A program made the translations under genes and the position numbers. From JBCDCP01 sp039181495 (GTDB lineage: Bacteria > Pseudomonadota > Alphaproteobacteria > Rhizobiales > Tepidamorphaceae), in contig JBCDCP010000042.1 of NCBI GenBank assembly GCA_039181495.1, positions 1-21,651 of the forward strand: DNA of 21,651 nucleotides. The letters run 5' to 3'. The notes under the pieces are model-generated. The model ran no database searches and had not been told where the DNA came from. It saw nothing but the letters and a program-made list of their open reading frames with translations. Each line of letters starts with the position of its first letter. The first letter of the stretch is position 1. Of the stretch, positions 14,749 to 21,651 are shown piece after piece.

Positions 14749-15998
14749 GCAACCCGACCACGCATTCCGCGACAGCAGAAAAAAGCAACACAATCGCCGG
14801 AGCGGCTCTGATCGCGCTGATCTGCGGTTCCATGATCATGTTCCTTTCGCTCGGCATTCGGCACGGGTTCGGGCTGTTCTTGCAGCCGATCAGCGCCGAT
14901 CAGGGTTGGGGGCGTGAGACCTTTGCCTTTGCCATGGCGGTTCAAAACCTGGTCTGGGGCGCAACGCAGCCCTTTGCCGGCATGCTGGCGGATCGCTATG
15001 GCGGGAAGATCGTCACCCCTATTGGCGCCGTGCTCTATGTTGCGGGCCTCTATCTTATGTCCTCAGTTCAGGGTGAAGCGGTGTTCGTTTTCGCCGCCGG
15101 CATTCTGATCGGCGTGGGGCTGTCCGGCACGACCTTCCCAGTCATCTTTTCGGCCATCAGCCGTTTTGTCGCGCCCGAGAAGCGCTCGGTCGCCATGGGC
15201 ATCGCCATGGCCATCGGCTCTTTCGGCCAGTTCGCGATGATGCCGATCAGCCTCGGTTTCATCAGCTGGCTCGATTGGCAGGGCGCTCTGATTGCCTTGT
15301 CGGCAATCATGGTGGTGGCGATCCCTCTGACATTCGGCATGCGGGCGCCGGACAACACCGCCGCGATGGCCAATCAGGCCGAAACCTCGGCATGGGCCGC
15401 GCTGGTCGAGGCGCTTGGGACGCGCGATTTCTGGCTGCTGTTTATCGGCTTCTTCGCGTGCGGCTTTCAGGTGGTGTTCATCGCCATCCACCTGCCGGCC
15501 TATCTTACCGATGGTGGTATTTCGGCGGGTGTCGCGACCACCACGCTGGCCCTGGTCGGGCTCGTCAACGTGGCCGGCACCTACTATGCCGGTCTTTGGG
15601 GCGGCATTTACCGCAAGCCGATGTTGCTGTCCTGGATCTATCTGGGCCGGGCCTTGGTGATTGCGGCCTTTGTCCTGTTGCCGCTTTCAGCCTGGTCGAC
15701 CTACGCTTTTGGCATTGTCATGGGGCTGTTCTGGCTGTCCACGGTCCCGCTCACCAATGGTACTGTCGCCTCGGTCTGGGGCGTCCGGCATATGGCGATG
15801 CTCGGCGGGTTTGTGTTCTTTGCCCACCAACTGGGGTCCTTTGCCGGAGCCTGGATGGGCGGCTGGCTCTATGACCGCACCGGCTCGTATGATATGGCCT
15901 GGGCGTTGATGATAGCGGCCAGTATCCTTTCAGCTGTGGTCAATTGGCCGATCCAGGAAACACCGATGGCCGAACGCCGCGCCGCGGCACGAGCCTGA
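14745..15998 (+). CDS. MFS transporter (monocarboxylate/OFA-like)
   Basis: A 417-residue, 12-helix major facilitator. It opens with a short polar tail and a first helix, then GIRHGFGLFLQPISADQGWGRETFAFAMAVQN, a pattern of the monocarboxylate/oxalate-formate-type MFS branch. The loop 2-3 motif is GMLADRYGGKIV and the central loop is about 201-222, ahead of LGTRDFWLLFIGFFACGFQ. The C-terminal half contains LSTVPLTNGTVASVWGVRHMAMLGG. The ATG at 14745 overlaps the MarR stop by four bases and is preceded by a purine-rich AGGCGGCAGGAC. Co-transcription with a MarR repressor suggests inducible uptake or export of a small organic acid; the substrate cannot be told. Confidence 0.93.
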   Translation: MSNPTTHSATAEKSNTIAGAALIALICGSMIMFLSLGIRHGFGLFLQPISADQGWGRETFAFAMAVQNLVWGATQPFAGMLADRYGGKIVTPIGAVLYVAGLYLMSSVQGEAVFVFAAGILIGVGLSGTTFPVIFSAISRFVAPEKRSVAMGIAMAIGSFGQFAMMPISLGFISWLDWQGALIALSAIMVVAIPLTFGMRAPDNTAAMANQAETSAWAALVEALGTRDFWLLFIGFFACGFQVVFIAIHLPAYLTDGGISAGVATTTLALVGLVNVAGTYYAGLWGGIYRKPMLLSWIYLGRALVIAAFVLLPLSAWSTYAFGIVMGLFWLSTVPLTNGTVASVWGVRHMAMLGGFVFFAHQLGSFAGAWMGGWLYDRTGSYDMAWALMIAASILSAVVNWPIQETPMAERRAAARA

Positions 15999-16026
15999 AC
16001 AAGACCCGAAAGCCTGACGACGAACG

Positions 16027-16149
16027 ATGAGCATCGCAGCCAAATCAGTCGCTCTCATTCTTGGTGCCGGTTTGCTCGCGGCGGTTTTCGCCGCTTGGCA
16101 GACCCCGGCCATGGCGCTTATGGTGACCGCTTTTCGCTATTGCTTCTAA
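16027..16149 (+). CDS. Small hydrophobic protein, 40 residues, unknown
   Basis: ATG at 16027 to TAA at 16147-16149 encodes MSIAAKSVALILGAGLLAAV followed by FAAWQTPAMALMVTAFRYCF. Residues 8-24 form a single hydrophobic helix after a charged Lys6, as in a small membrane protein or an uncleaved signal. It starts 28 bases after the MFS stop and ends 4 bases before the methyltransferase TTG, so it fills the gap exactly and is in the operon direction. The ribosome site is weak (GACGACGAACG before the ATG). I do not recognise the family. It may assist the MFS transporter, or be a leader coupling the next gene, or be chance. Confidence 0.5.
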   Translation: MSIAAKSVALILGAGLLAAVFAAWQTPAMALMVTAFRYCF

Positions 16150-16153
16150 CCCT

Positions 16154-16966
16154 TTGGCTGCCCCTGAATCCGACATCGATGTCGACGCGCTGGAAGCGCT
16201 TTATGCCCGGGCGCTCGAAGCCGAGAAGGCTGACGCCCATGCAGAAGCCGCGTCGCTGTACCGCCAGATGCTGGAGATCGACCCCGATGACTGCGCAGGC
16301 GCCGGCGTAAGGCTGGCCGCCATCGGACAAGGCGAAACACCGGATCGTGCTTCACCGGCCTATGTGATGACGCTGTTCGACCAGCAGGCCGAGGCCTTCG
16401 ACCACATTCTGGTGGATCAGCTTGACTATCACATCCCCGAGGAAATGGCGGCGGTGATCGACCAGCACGCACCAGGCCCCTACGCCCGTGCGCTTGATCT
16501 CGGTTGCGGCACCGGATTGATCGGCGTTCATCTCGGAGACAGGGCGGGACACCTGACGGGCATCGATCTATCGGAGAACATGGTCGAGCTGGCTGCCGCA
16601 CGTGGCGTCTACGACGATCTCTATGTTGGTGATGTGCTGGGTTTTCTGGAAGAGATCGATGAGCCGCCCTGGGACTTGATCCTCGCTGCCGATGTTCTGC
16701 CCTATCTCGGTGATGTCGACGGACTGTTTCGCGGTGCGGCCCCCTGTCTGACACCCGCCGGCGCGCTGATATTCTCAACGGAGCTTCTGGAAGGGGAAGG
16801 CAGCTATCGGGTGTGCGAAAGTCACAGGTTCCAGCATCGCTCCGACTATCTGAGTCGCGAACTGGCCAACGCCGGATTCACTGTGACACGGGCGGAGCCG
16901 GCAACAATTCGCCAGGAAATGGGTGTGCCGGTAGCCGGCCAGATCATCCTCGCGCAGCGGGGCTGA
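16154..16966 (+). CDS. TPR-containing class I SAM-dependent methyltransferase (COG4976-like)
   Basis: A 270-residue protein with an N-terminal TPR-like helix pair (about 10-45: LEALYARALEAEKADAHAEA, then LYRQMLEIDPDD) and a class I methyltransferase domain. Motif I is ALDLGCGTGLIGVHL (113-127), with GIDLSENMVELA (136-147) for ribose binding and WDLILAADVLPYLGDV as motif II. This layout fits the predicted methyltransferases with a TPR repeat; the substrate is unknown. The only plausible start is TTG at 16154: there is an in-frame TGA at 16124-16126 and no ATG or GTG between. The TTG is 4 bases after the stop of a small ORF, which suggests translational coupling in place of a strong ribosome site. 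It is convergent with the histidine kinase, 26 bases apart. Confidence 0.88.
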   Translation: MAAPESDIDVDALEALYARALEAEKADAHAEAASLYRQMLEIDPDDCAGAGVRLAAIGQGETPDRASPAYVMTLFDQQAEAFDHILVDQLDYHIPEEMAAVIDQHAPGPYARALDLGCGTGLIGVHLGDRAGHLTGIDLSENMVELAAARGVYDDLYVGDVLGFLEEIDEPPWDLILAADVLPYLGDVDGLFRGAAPCLTPAGALIFSTELLEGEGSYRVCESHRFQHRSDYLSRELANAGFTVTRAEPATIRQEMGVPVAGQIILAQRG

Positions 16967-16972
16967 GGAGCA

Positions 16973-17004
16973 AAGACCGGGACTTCGATCGCTCAGCCGG
17001 TCTT
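16973..17004. terminator. Candidate bidirectional stem-loop between convergent genes
   Basis: Exact 8-bp arms AAGACCGG (16973-16980) and CCGGTCTT (16997-17004) enclose a 16-base loop that includes the histidine kinase stop codon. The position between the methyltransferase and kinase ends fits a shared terminator. Neither side is followed by a long T run, so it may be weak. Confidence 0.4.
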
Positions 17005-18531
17005 GCGGTACATGGGGTCGTTGGTTTCACCGAGTTCCGGTTCGACCGGCGCCGGATTGATCTTGTTCAGCGTCTTCATGACCCGTTCGCGCGGGAAGGT
17101 TGCGATCACCTCGGTGCCCTCCCGCAACTTGGAATTGATGCTGAACCGGCCGCCGTGCCGCTCCACGAGACCCATCACGATGGGCAGGCCGAGACCTGAT
17201 CCTTCTTCAGCCGAATACATCGCCGCTGAGGATCGTCCGAAGGCTTCGAGCACAGTTGGGATCTCGTCTTCCGGGATGCCCGGGCCGTTGTCTCGTACTG
17301 AGACATATTGCCCGCCACCTGCCGTCCAGCCCACGGTAACGTCAATCACGCCACCAGGCGGTGTGAACTTGATGGCATTGGTGAGCAGATTGAGGATCAC
17401 CTGACGCACCGAGCGTTCATCGGCCCAGAGCCGCGGCAGATCGTCTTCATAATGCTCGTTGATGATCATCCGCTTTTCCTTGACCCGCAATGCCAGCAGA
17501 TGGCGGCAATCGGATGCGGTATCGACCAGTGACACGGCCTCTTCATTGAGTTCGTGCCGCCCGGCCTCGATCCGTGACAGGTCGAGGATCTCGTTGATCA
17601 GATTGAGCAGATGCTGCCCTGACTTGTGGATGTCGTTGCCATAGGTCTTGTAGGCTTCGACCTCGTGCTTTCCGAGGATCTCGTCCTTGAGGACCTCGGA
17701 AAACCCCAGGATAGCGTTCAATGGTGTGCGCAATTCATGGCTCATGGTGGCAAGAAAGCGCGACTTGGCGAGATTGCTCTGTTCCGCCCTGCGGCGGCTT
17801 TCATCGGAGATCGATTTTTCTTTCTCCAGTTCGCCGAACAACGCGTCTTTCTCAGCCCGCAAGGCCAGCATGCTGACCACACCGCGGTACAGCCGCTGCG
17901 CGATCAGGGCGAACAGAATCTGGGCGCCAAGGGTTATGACGGCCATGGCAGACGCGATCTCGCCACCCATCTGCCAATAGCGCAGCAGGATCGCCATCGT
18001 GATTGGTGCCGTGCCGGCGAGCACGGCCAATGGCAGGTAACTCGCCACAACGGTCCGCATCGCCAGCAGGATCAGCCCTGCCGCCAACGGGAATACCATG
18101 ACAAGCTCGTTGTACTGCTGCATCGGCAGCAGAACGACCACGGCCCAGAGCGTCCCCGTGAAGAACTCGACCGAGACAAATCGTGCCCGCCACAGACGAG
18201 GCCGGAACTGCTCCGGTGAGACTTTCTCGAACTTTTGGCACGCCAGAATAAGCACGCCATTTGCAAAAAATGCCGCAACCAGCCAGGTCAACGCGCTGGT
18301 CGGCGGTGCATAGGTGGCGGCCGTTGCCGCCATGGCAAGCGCCAGCAAGAACGACACAGGAACGATCGAAAGCTGGTTCTTGCAGTAGATCGACAGCAGT
18401 TCGTGATCGAACTCGGGACGGATACCAATATCGGACGTCAGCCGCTCCCGCGCATCGCGCACCGCCGTGTTGGCGTTGCGTCGACCGCCGCGCTGGCGCA
18501 GTTCCTTCGAAATGTCGGTCGAAGCCGTCAT
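16993..18531 (-). CDS. Membrane sensor histidine kinase, PleC/DivJ (PdhS)-type H-box
   Basis: A 512-residue kinase. A polar N-terminus (1-50) precedes about six hydrophobic segments (roughly 54-72, 80-98, 118-136, 143-159, 164-184, 192-212), then a coiled linker (224-255). The H-box is FLATMSHELRTPLNAILGFS with His265, the N-box NLLTNAIKF (381-389), G1 DNGPGIP (414-420) and G2 GSGLGLPI. The H-box resembles PleC/DivJ/PdhS kinases that act on DivK and set CtrA activity in alphaproteobacteria. That is a family resemblance, not proof. The ATG at 18531 is preferred to the TTG at 18555; neither has a good ribosome site. No cognate response regulator gene is in the window. The gene diverges from a thermonuclease gene and the shared region holds GTTAAC repeats. 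Confidence 0.92.
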   Translation of the reverse strand: MTASTDISKELRQRGGRRNANTAVRDARERLTSDIGIRPEFDHELLSIYCKNQLSIVPVSFLLALAMAATAATYAPPTSALTWLVAAFFANGVLILACQKFEKVSPEQFRPRLWRARFVSVEFFTGTLWAVVVLLPMQQYNELVMVFPLAAGLILLAMRTVVASYLPLAVLAGTAPITMAILLRYWQMGGEIASAMAVITLGAQILFALIAQRLYRGVVSMLALRAEKDALFGELEKEKSISDESRRRAEQSNLAKSRFLATMSHELRTPLNAILGFSEVLKDEILGKHEVEAYKTYGNDIHKSGQHLLNLINEILDLSRIEAGRHELNEEAVSLVDTASDCRHLLALRVKEKRMIINEHYEDDLPRLWADERSVRQVILNLLTNAIKFTPPGGVIDVTVGWTAGGGQYVSVRDNGPGIPEDEIPTVLEAFGRSSAAMYSAEEGSGLGLPIVMGLVERHGGRFSINSKLREGTEVIATFPRERVMKTLNKINPAPVEPELGETNDPMYRKTG

Positions 18532-18599
18532 TGTTGTGTCGGTCTGTCCGGACAAGCGATACGCCCGAGCATGCGGCTGCTCACGGGCGACCGATTAAG

Positions 18600-18620
18600 C
18601 GCTGTCCCACATTGACAGCG
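18600..18620. promoter_or_regulatory. Inverted repeat in the histidine kinase/thermonuclease control region
   Basis: Perfect 7-bp arms CGCTGTC (18600-18606) and GACAGCG (18614-18620) around a 7-base spacer. It lies 69 bases from the kinase start and directly abuts the GTTAAC repeats, so it may be an operator or an RNA hairpin in a leader. Confidence 0.45.
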
Positions 18621-18656
18621 GCGTGGTTAACGTCGTCTTCAGAAGCGTGGTTAACG
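18621..18656. repeat. Exact 12-bp direct repeat containing GTTAAC (possible CtrA-type sites)
   Basis: GCGTGGTTAACG occurs at 18621-18632 and again at 18645-18656, 24 bp start to start. The core GTTAAC and its complement TTAACCA resemble the half-sites used by CtrA in alphaproteobacteria, but the classic TTAA-N7-TTAAC spacing is absent. It lies between the divergent kinase and thermonuclease genes. Confidence 0.5.
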
Positions 18657-18682
18657 CCCTCATCCGACAGGAAGTTCATCGC

Positions 18683-19273
18683 ATGGCAAGAGGCAGAACC
18701 GGCTTCTGGGCACGGCTGGGCCGACAGGCCATGCGATTTGCCGTACTCGGACTGGTCATCGCCGCCAGTGTCGTGGTCTTGTGGCTGACCCAGCCGCCCC
18801 CCTTTCAGGGCCGCGCATCTGTAGCTGATGGCGATACGATCGAGGTGTCCGGAGAGCGAATCCGTCTGGTCGGCATTGATGCGCCCGAATTCAACCAGCA
18901 GTGTCAGGCGGATGGACGGGCCTGGCCTTGCGGTCGTGAGGCAACCCGCTTCTTGAGGCGGATGATCTCGGGGCGGGAGGTCATCTGCAGGCCGGAAGGC
19001 ACCGATCGGTTCCAGCGGGTACTCGCCGAGTGTTATCTTGGCGACCTGTCGATCAACCGCACGCTCGTGGCAGAAGGTTGGGCCCTGTCCTTCGGCGAAT
19101 TCCGGTCCGAGGAACGACAGGCCGAACAGGACCAAAAGGGGCTCTGGCGCGGCACGTTTCAGCGGCCTTCTGGGTATCGGCGGGACAACCCGCGCGTCTC
19201 AAACGTACCTGGACTTGTATGGGGCAGCATGCGCCGCTGGTTTGGCGGAAGCGCAATGGGAGACTCACTCTGA
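18683..19273 (+). CDS. Thermonuclease (SNase-like) family protein, membrane-anchored or secreted
   Basis: A 196-residue protein with an N-terminal anchor or signal (about 17-36, AMRFAVLGLVIAASVVVLWL) and a staphylococcal-nuclease-like OB-fold. Seen are ASVADGDTIEVSGERIRLVGIDAPE (45-69, with Asp49/Asp51 and Arg61 of the active-site region) and DRFQRVLAECYLG (108-120), then INRTLVAEGWALSF. Four cysteines at about 74, 83, 102 and 117 could form disulfides outside the membrane. The ATG at 18683 has AGGAAG 8 bases upstream; the open frame from 18623 runs through the GTTAAC repeat and is rejected. Its stop TGA is directly followed by the next gene's ATG, so they are co-translated. Activity (Ca-dependent nuclease) is inferred from the family. 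Confidence 0.9.
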   Translation: MARGRTGFWARLGRQAMRFAVLGLVIAASVVVLWLTQPPPFQGRASVADGDTIEVSGERIRLVGIDAPEFNQQCQADGRAWPCGREATRFLRRMISGREVICRPEGTDRFQRVLAECYLGDLSINRTLVAEGWALSFGEFRSEERQAEQDQKGLWRGTFQRPSGYRRDNPRVSNVPGLVWGSMRRWFGGSAMGDSL

Positions 19274-19930
19274 ATGCCGGTCGTTGGTCATTACGAAGGC
19301 AATGACAGCCTCGCCGGTCTTGCGACCGAAATGAACGTCTGCCGAATCTGCGTGAACACACCCTTGCGCAAGGCACTGCCGCACGAACCAAGACCCGTCG
19401 CGCAGCTCTCGTCAACCGCGCGCATCTGTCTTGCCGGACAGGCACCAGGCGCGCGCGTCAACGCATCCGGCCGGCCCTTCACCGATCCGTCCGGCGACCG
19501 GTTGCGCGCGTGGTTGGGGATGGAAGAGGCGGCTTTCTACGATGCACGGCAACTGGCGATCGTGCCCATGGGGTTCTGTTTTCCCGGGCTCGATGCCAAG
19601 GGCAGCGATCTGCCGCCGCGCCGGGAATGCGCTCGTCAGTGGCATGATGAGGTGTTTGCGCAAATGCCTCAGCTCGGTCTGATCGTGGCGATCGGTGCCT
19701 ATGCGCAAGACTATCATCTGGGCAAGCGTCGGTGCACGTCTGTGACCGAGACAGTCGCCAATTGGCGTGTTTTATCGGCTGTTCCTGGACGCCTCGGGAT
19801 CCGCGTCTGGCCGGTACCGCACCCGAGTTGGCGCAATACCGCCTGGCTCAAGAAGCACCCGTGGTTCGAAGACGAAGCCTTGCCGGCACTCAAGGCCGAA
19901 ATCAGGAACTTGCGCTCGCCCGCACCTTGA
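19274..19930 (+). CDS. Uracil-DNA glycosylase superfamily protein (family 4-like, probable Fe-S)
   Basis: A 218-residue member of the UDG superfamily that would remove uracil from DNA. Motif A is LAGQAPGARV with GQAPG at 55-59, and motif B is HPSWRN beginning at His183. The block FTDPSGDRLRAWLG and the phrase PMGFCFPG are typical of an alphaproteobacterial group. Cysteines at 23, 26, 102 and 119 reproduce the CxxC plus two distant Cys spacing of family-4 enzymes, suggesting a 4Fe-4S cluster. ATG 19274 abuts the thermonuclease TGA; the next in-frame ATG, at 19331 before Cys23, is a shorter alternative. Its 3' end overlaps the convergent DUF2336 gene by 29 bases. Confidence 0.9.
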   Translation: MPVVGHYEGNDSLAGLATEMNVCRICVNTPLRKALPHEPRPVAQLSSTARICLAGQAPGARVNASGRPFTDPSGDRLRAWLGMEEAAFYDARQLAIVPMGFCFPGLDAKGSDLPPRRECARQWHDEVFAQMPQLGLIVAIGAYAQDYHLGKRRCTSVTETVANWRVLSAVPGRLGIRVWPVPHPSWRNTAWLKKHPWFEDEALPALKAEIRNLRSPAP

Positions 19931-20849
19931 GAAAACGCGCCATGCGCTGCGCGGCGTGCGGCGGCAGGGTACGAAACTGCGACAACAGACCGTCCATGGA
20001 CGGTTGCACGCCGCCACTGAGCTTGACCCGATAGCGGACCAGACGCTCGAAAACGCTCTCGCTGACATCCAGAGCCCGGCAGATGATAACTAGCAGATCC
20101 ATCCGGTCCTGCAGGATCATCTTCCGGATACGCTCAGGCTCAATCCCGCTGACGGCAGAGAATTCCTTGGTGATCGCCGATAGCAGCGACTTCATCGGAC
20201 CATCGGGTTCGACATCACCAGAGTCTTGTCCGCGCTTTCCGAACGCGCTGCGCTGTTTGATCTGTTGGCCAACGATATTCTGCGCCGCGCTTGGCAGGTC
20301 CGTCCGGCGCGACAGGGAGTCCTGCAGTACCTCGTCGTCCGCAGCCCGTGTCGCCAGGACAGTGGCGCCATCATCCGAGAACTTGGCCCCTTCATTTGCC
20401 GAGACTGCATGCAGCACGTTCTGACTGCCGCGCTCCACAAGGACATCGGTCACCTGCGGGCCGAGCGAAGGACGACTTGCCATGGCGAGCATGTGGCTGT
20501 CGCCGCGCTTGTTGGCTACCGAAACAAGATCCCTGTCCGTCAGAACCTCGGAGTTCTGCAGCACCGGCGTGGCGACCTCGGTGGCCTCGTCGTGTGCCAG
20601 CTTGGACATAAGGCCATGCGGTGCGAACCCGACAGGTGCCAGTCGTTCGGCCAGTACCGTGCGGTCCTCGACTTCGACCGTTTCAGACACCTTTTCGAGC
20701 ACCGATCCAAACAGCTCCTGAGTTTCCTCAGGGTGGCTGTCACTGGTCAGGAACAGATCGGTGATCGAATGCAACAACTCACGACGCTTGTCGCTGGATG
20801 GTTCCTGGGCAAGCGCAATCAGATCGGTTACGGCATTGGCTTGGAGCAT
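19902..20849 (-). CDS. DUF2336 domain-containing protein
   Basis: A 315-residue, largely alpha-helical protein of the DUF2336 family found in alphaproteobacteria. HEAT-like repeats are suggested by recurring patterns such as LAHDEATEVATPVLQNSEVLTDRDLV, then another LV-rich helix pair (VTDVLVERGSQNVLHAV), and it closes with a basic helical tail (PPHAAQRMARFLKVRASASS). There is no signal peptide in the chosen form. The ATG at 20849 gives the usual MLQANAVTDLIALA start; the frame is open to 20987, but the extra segment is Cys-rich and covers a promoter region. Its end overlaps the uracil-DNA glycosylase end by 29 bases on the other strand. Function is unknown; some relatives are associated with regulatory or motility loci. 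Confidence 0.88.
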   Translation of the reverse strand: MLQANAVTDLIALAQEPSSDKRRELLHSITDLFLTSDSHPEETQELFGSVLEKVSETVEVEDRTVLAERLAPVGFAPHGLMSKLAHDEATEVATPVLQNSEVLTDRDLVSVANKRGDSHMLAMASRPSLGPQVTDVLVERGSQNVLHAVSANEGAKFSDDGATVLATRAADDEVLQDSLSRRTDLPSAAQNIVGQQIKQRSAFGKRGQDSGDVEPDGPMKSLLSAITKEFSAVSGIEPERIRKMILQDRMDLLVIICRALDVSESVFERLVRYRVKLSGGVQPSMDGLLSQFRTLPPHAAQRMARFLKVRASASS

Positions 20850-20907
20850 GGTCACGCATTCTGCGAAGATTGAGTTCAACGCAAAGTCTAGGCAGAAAAC
20901 TCTTTCA

Positions 20908-20941
20908 TGTTTGTATATTTGCTGGCAGCCAGTTTGACTGA
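20908..20941. promoter_or_regulatory. Divergent control region of DUF2336 and paaG with an 11-bp palindrome
   Basis: CTGGC-A-GCCAG at 20922-20932 is a perfect dyad. On the minus strand TATACA (20917-20912) is a possible -10 for DUF2336. On the plus strand TTGACT at 20934-20939 is a good -35-like hexamer for paaG, but I found no convincing -10. The dyad sits between them and could serve both. Confidence 0.35.
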
Positions 20942-21016
20942 CCCATTCATCGGTTCGGCAGTACTGGCCGACACTGCAAAGAAACAAACCAGAATATCAC
21001 TTGCAGGGGGCAGGCG

Positions 21017-21651
21017 ATGAACTCCGAAAACCAAGCACTTGATACGCTCAATGTGACTTACGCCGAGGGTGTAGCCACGATCACGCTTGATCGCCCCGAC
21101 AAAATGAATGCGATCAACCGTCAGGTTCACGCCGATCTGCGCAGCTGTCTTGACCGCATTGAAACTGATCCGGCCATTCGCTGCATGGTCCTGACAGGGA
21201 CAGGACGCGCATTTTGTTCAGGACAGGACCTCACCGAAGAACTCGATCCTGGGGCAGGGGGCGTACCTGATCTCGCACCGGCACTCGACCAGGATTACAA
21301 CCCGTTGATCCGCCGTCTGACGGAACTGCCAAAGCCCGTCATCGCAGCAGTGAACGGCACAGCGGCTGGTGCGGGCGCCAATCTTGCGCTTGCCTGCGAT
21401 ATCGTGCTGGCTGCACGTTCGGCCGTGTTCATCGAAGCGTTTTGCCGCATTGCTCTTGTCCCCGATGTTGGCGGCACATGGATGTTGCCGCGGATCGTCG
21501 GCAGGCAACGCGCTCTGGCCATGATGCTGACCGGCGATCCTGTCGATGCTGAAACAGCGAAAGCCTGGGGCATGGTGTGGTCGGTACATGACGATGATGC
21601 GCTGGCCGATGCGGCCGGGACTTTGGCGACCAAATTGGCGAAAGGGCCGAC
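21017..21651 (+). CDS. paaG: PaaG-like enoyl-CoA hydratase/isomerase (3' end beyond the window)
   Basis: The ATG at 21017, with AGGGGG upstream, opens a frame that runs to the window edge (211 codons, no stop). It is a crotonase-fold protein. Residues 67-72 are CSGQDL and the oxyanion-hole region NGTAAGAGANLAL starts at 113. ALVPDVGGTW (146-155) supplies Asp150 in the position of the PaaG catalytic aspartate, and YNPLIRRLTELPKPVI matches PaaG closely. PaaG isomerises the 1,2-epoxyphenylacetyl-CoA ring to an oxepin and also acts as a delta3-delta2 enoyl-CoA isomerase in phenylacetate and fatty-acid breakdown. No other paa gene is visible, as the window ends here. Confidence 0.9.
   Translation, partial: MNSENQALDTLNVTYAEGVATITLDRPDKMNAINRQVHADLRSCLDRIETDPAIRCMVLTGTGRAFCSGQDLTEELDPGAGGVPDLAPALDQDYNPLIRRLTELPKPVIAAVNGTAAGAGANLALACDIVLAARSAVFIEAFCRIALVPDVGGTWMLPRIVGRQRALAMMLTGDPVDAETAKAWGMVWSVHDDDALADAAGTLATKLAKGP

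Noticed and set aside
20850..20987. Upstream extension of the DUF2336 gene to 20987.
   Set aside because: The added segment is Cys-rich, runs through a -10-like element and an 11-bp palindrome, and the MLQANAV start fits the family.

Overview
The window reads as a chromosomal segment of a GC-rich alphaproteobacterium, most likely a Hyphomicrobiales (Rhizobiales)-type organism. The grounds are the gene set: a divergent cobS/cobT pair, DUF1127, DUF1289, two retropepsin-like periplasmic proteases, a PleC/DivJ-type histidine kinase, DUF2336, and an alphaproteobacterial tandem glycine riboswitch. No genus can be named from sequence alone. Twenty complete genes plus one truncated at the right edge can be supported. 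I see no rRNA, tRNA, insertion sequence, phage or CRISPR.

Left region (1-5198, all minus strand). A YcaQ/AlkX-like DNA glycosylase is followed by meh and mct, which encode a mesaconyl-C4-CoA hydratase and a mesaconyl-CoA C1-C4 CoA transferase. These are two steps of the 3-hydroxypropionate bicycle (glyoxylate assimilation). Next comes a tandem glycine riboswitch leading into a dadA-like FAD amino-acid dehydrogenase. A glycine-responsive oxidase could release glyoxylate, and the mct-meh pair belongs to a route that condenses glyoxylate with propionyl-CoA and ends in acetyl-CoA plus pyruvate. The metabolic link is inference; the gene order and the riboswitch are read directly.

Middle region (5302-10465). 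dusA and a DUF427 gene form a short plus-strand unit. A DUF1127 gene and a WYL-domain regulator then diverge from a region with two matched 18-bp palindromes. A TauE/SafE-type permease follows; its best start is a CTG with a perfect Shine-Dalgarno sequence. A phosphomannomutase/phosphoglucomutase lies on the minus strand.

Cobalamin and protease region (10571-14224). On the minus strand cobS is followed by DUF1289 and a membrane-anchored aspartic protease, which overlap by one base, and then a second aspartic protease. cobT runs divergently on the plus strand.

Right region (14284-21651). A MarR regulator and an MFS transporter overlap by four bases. They are followed by a 40-residue hydrophobic small ORF and a TPR-containing methyltransferase. 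A membrane histidine kinase on the minus strand diverges from a thermonuclease and a uracil-DNA-glycosylase-like gene; their shared promoter region has an exact 12-bp direct repeat containing GTTAAC and a 7-bp-arm dyad. A DUF2336 gene (minus) and a paaG-like enoyl-CoA hydratase/isomerase, cut by the window edge, complete the window.
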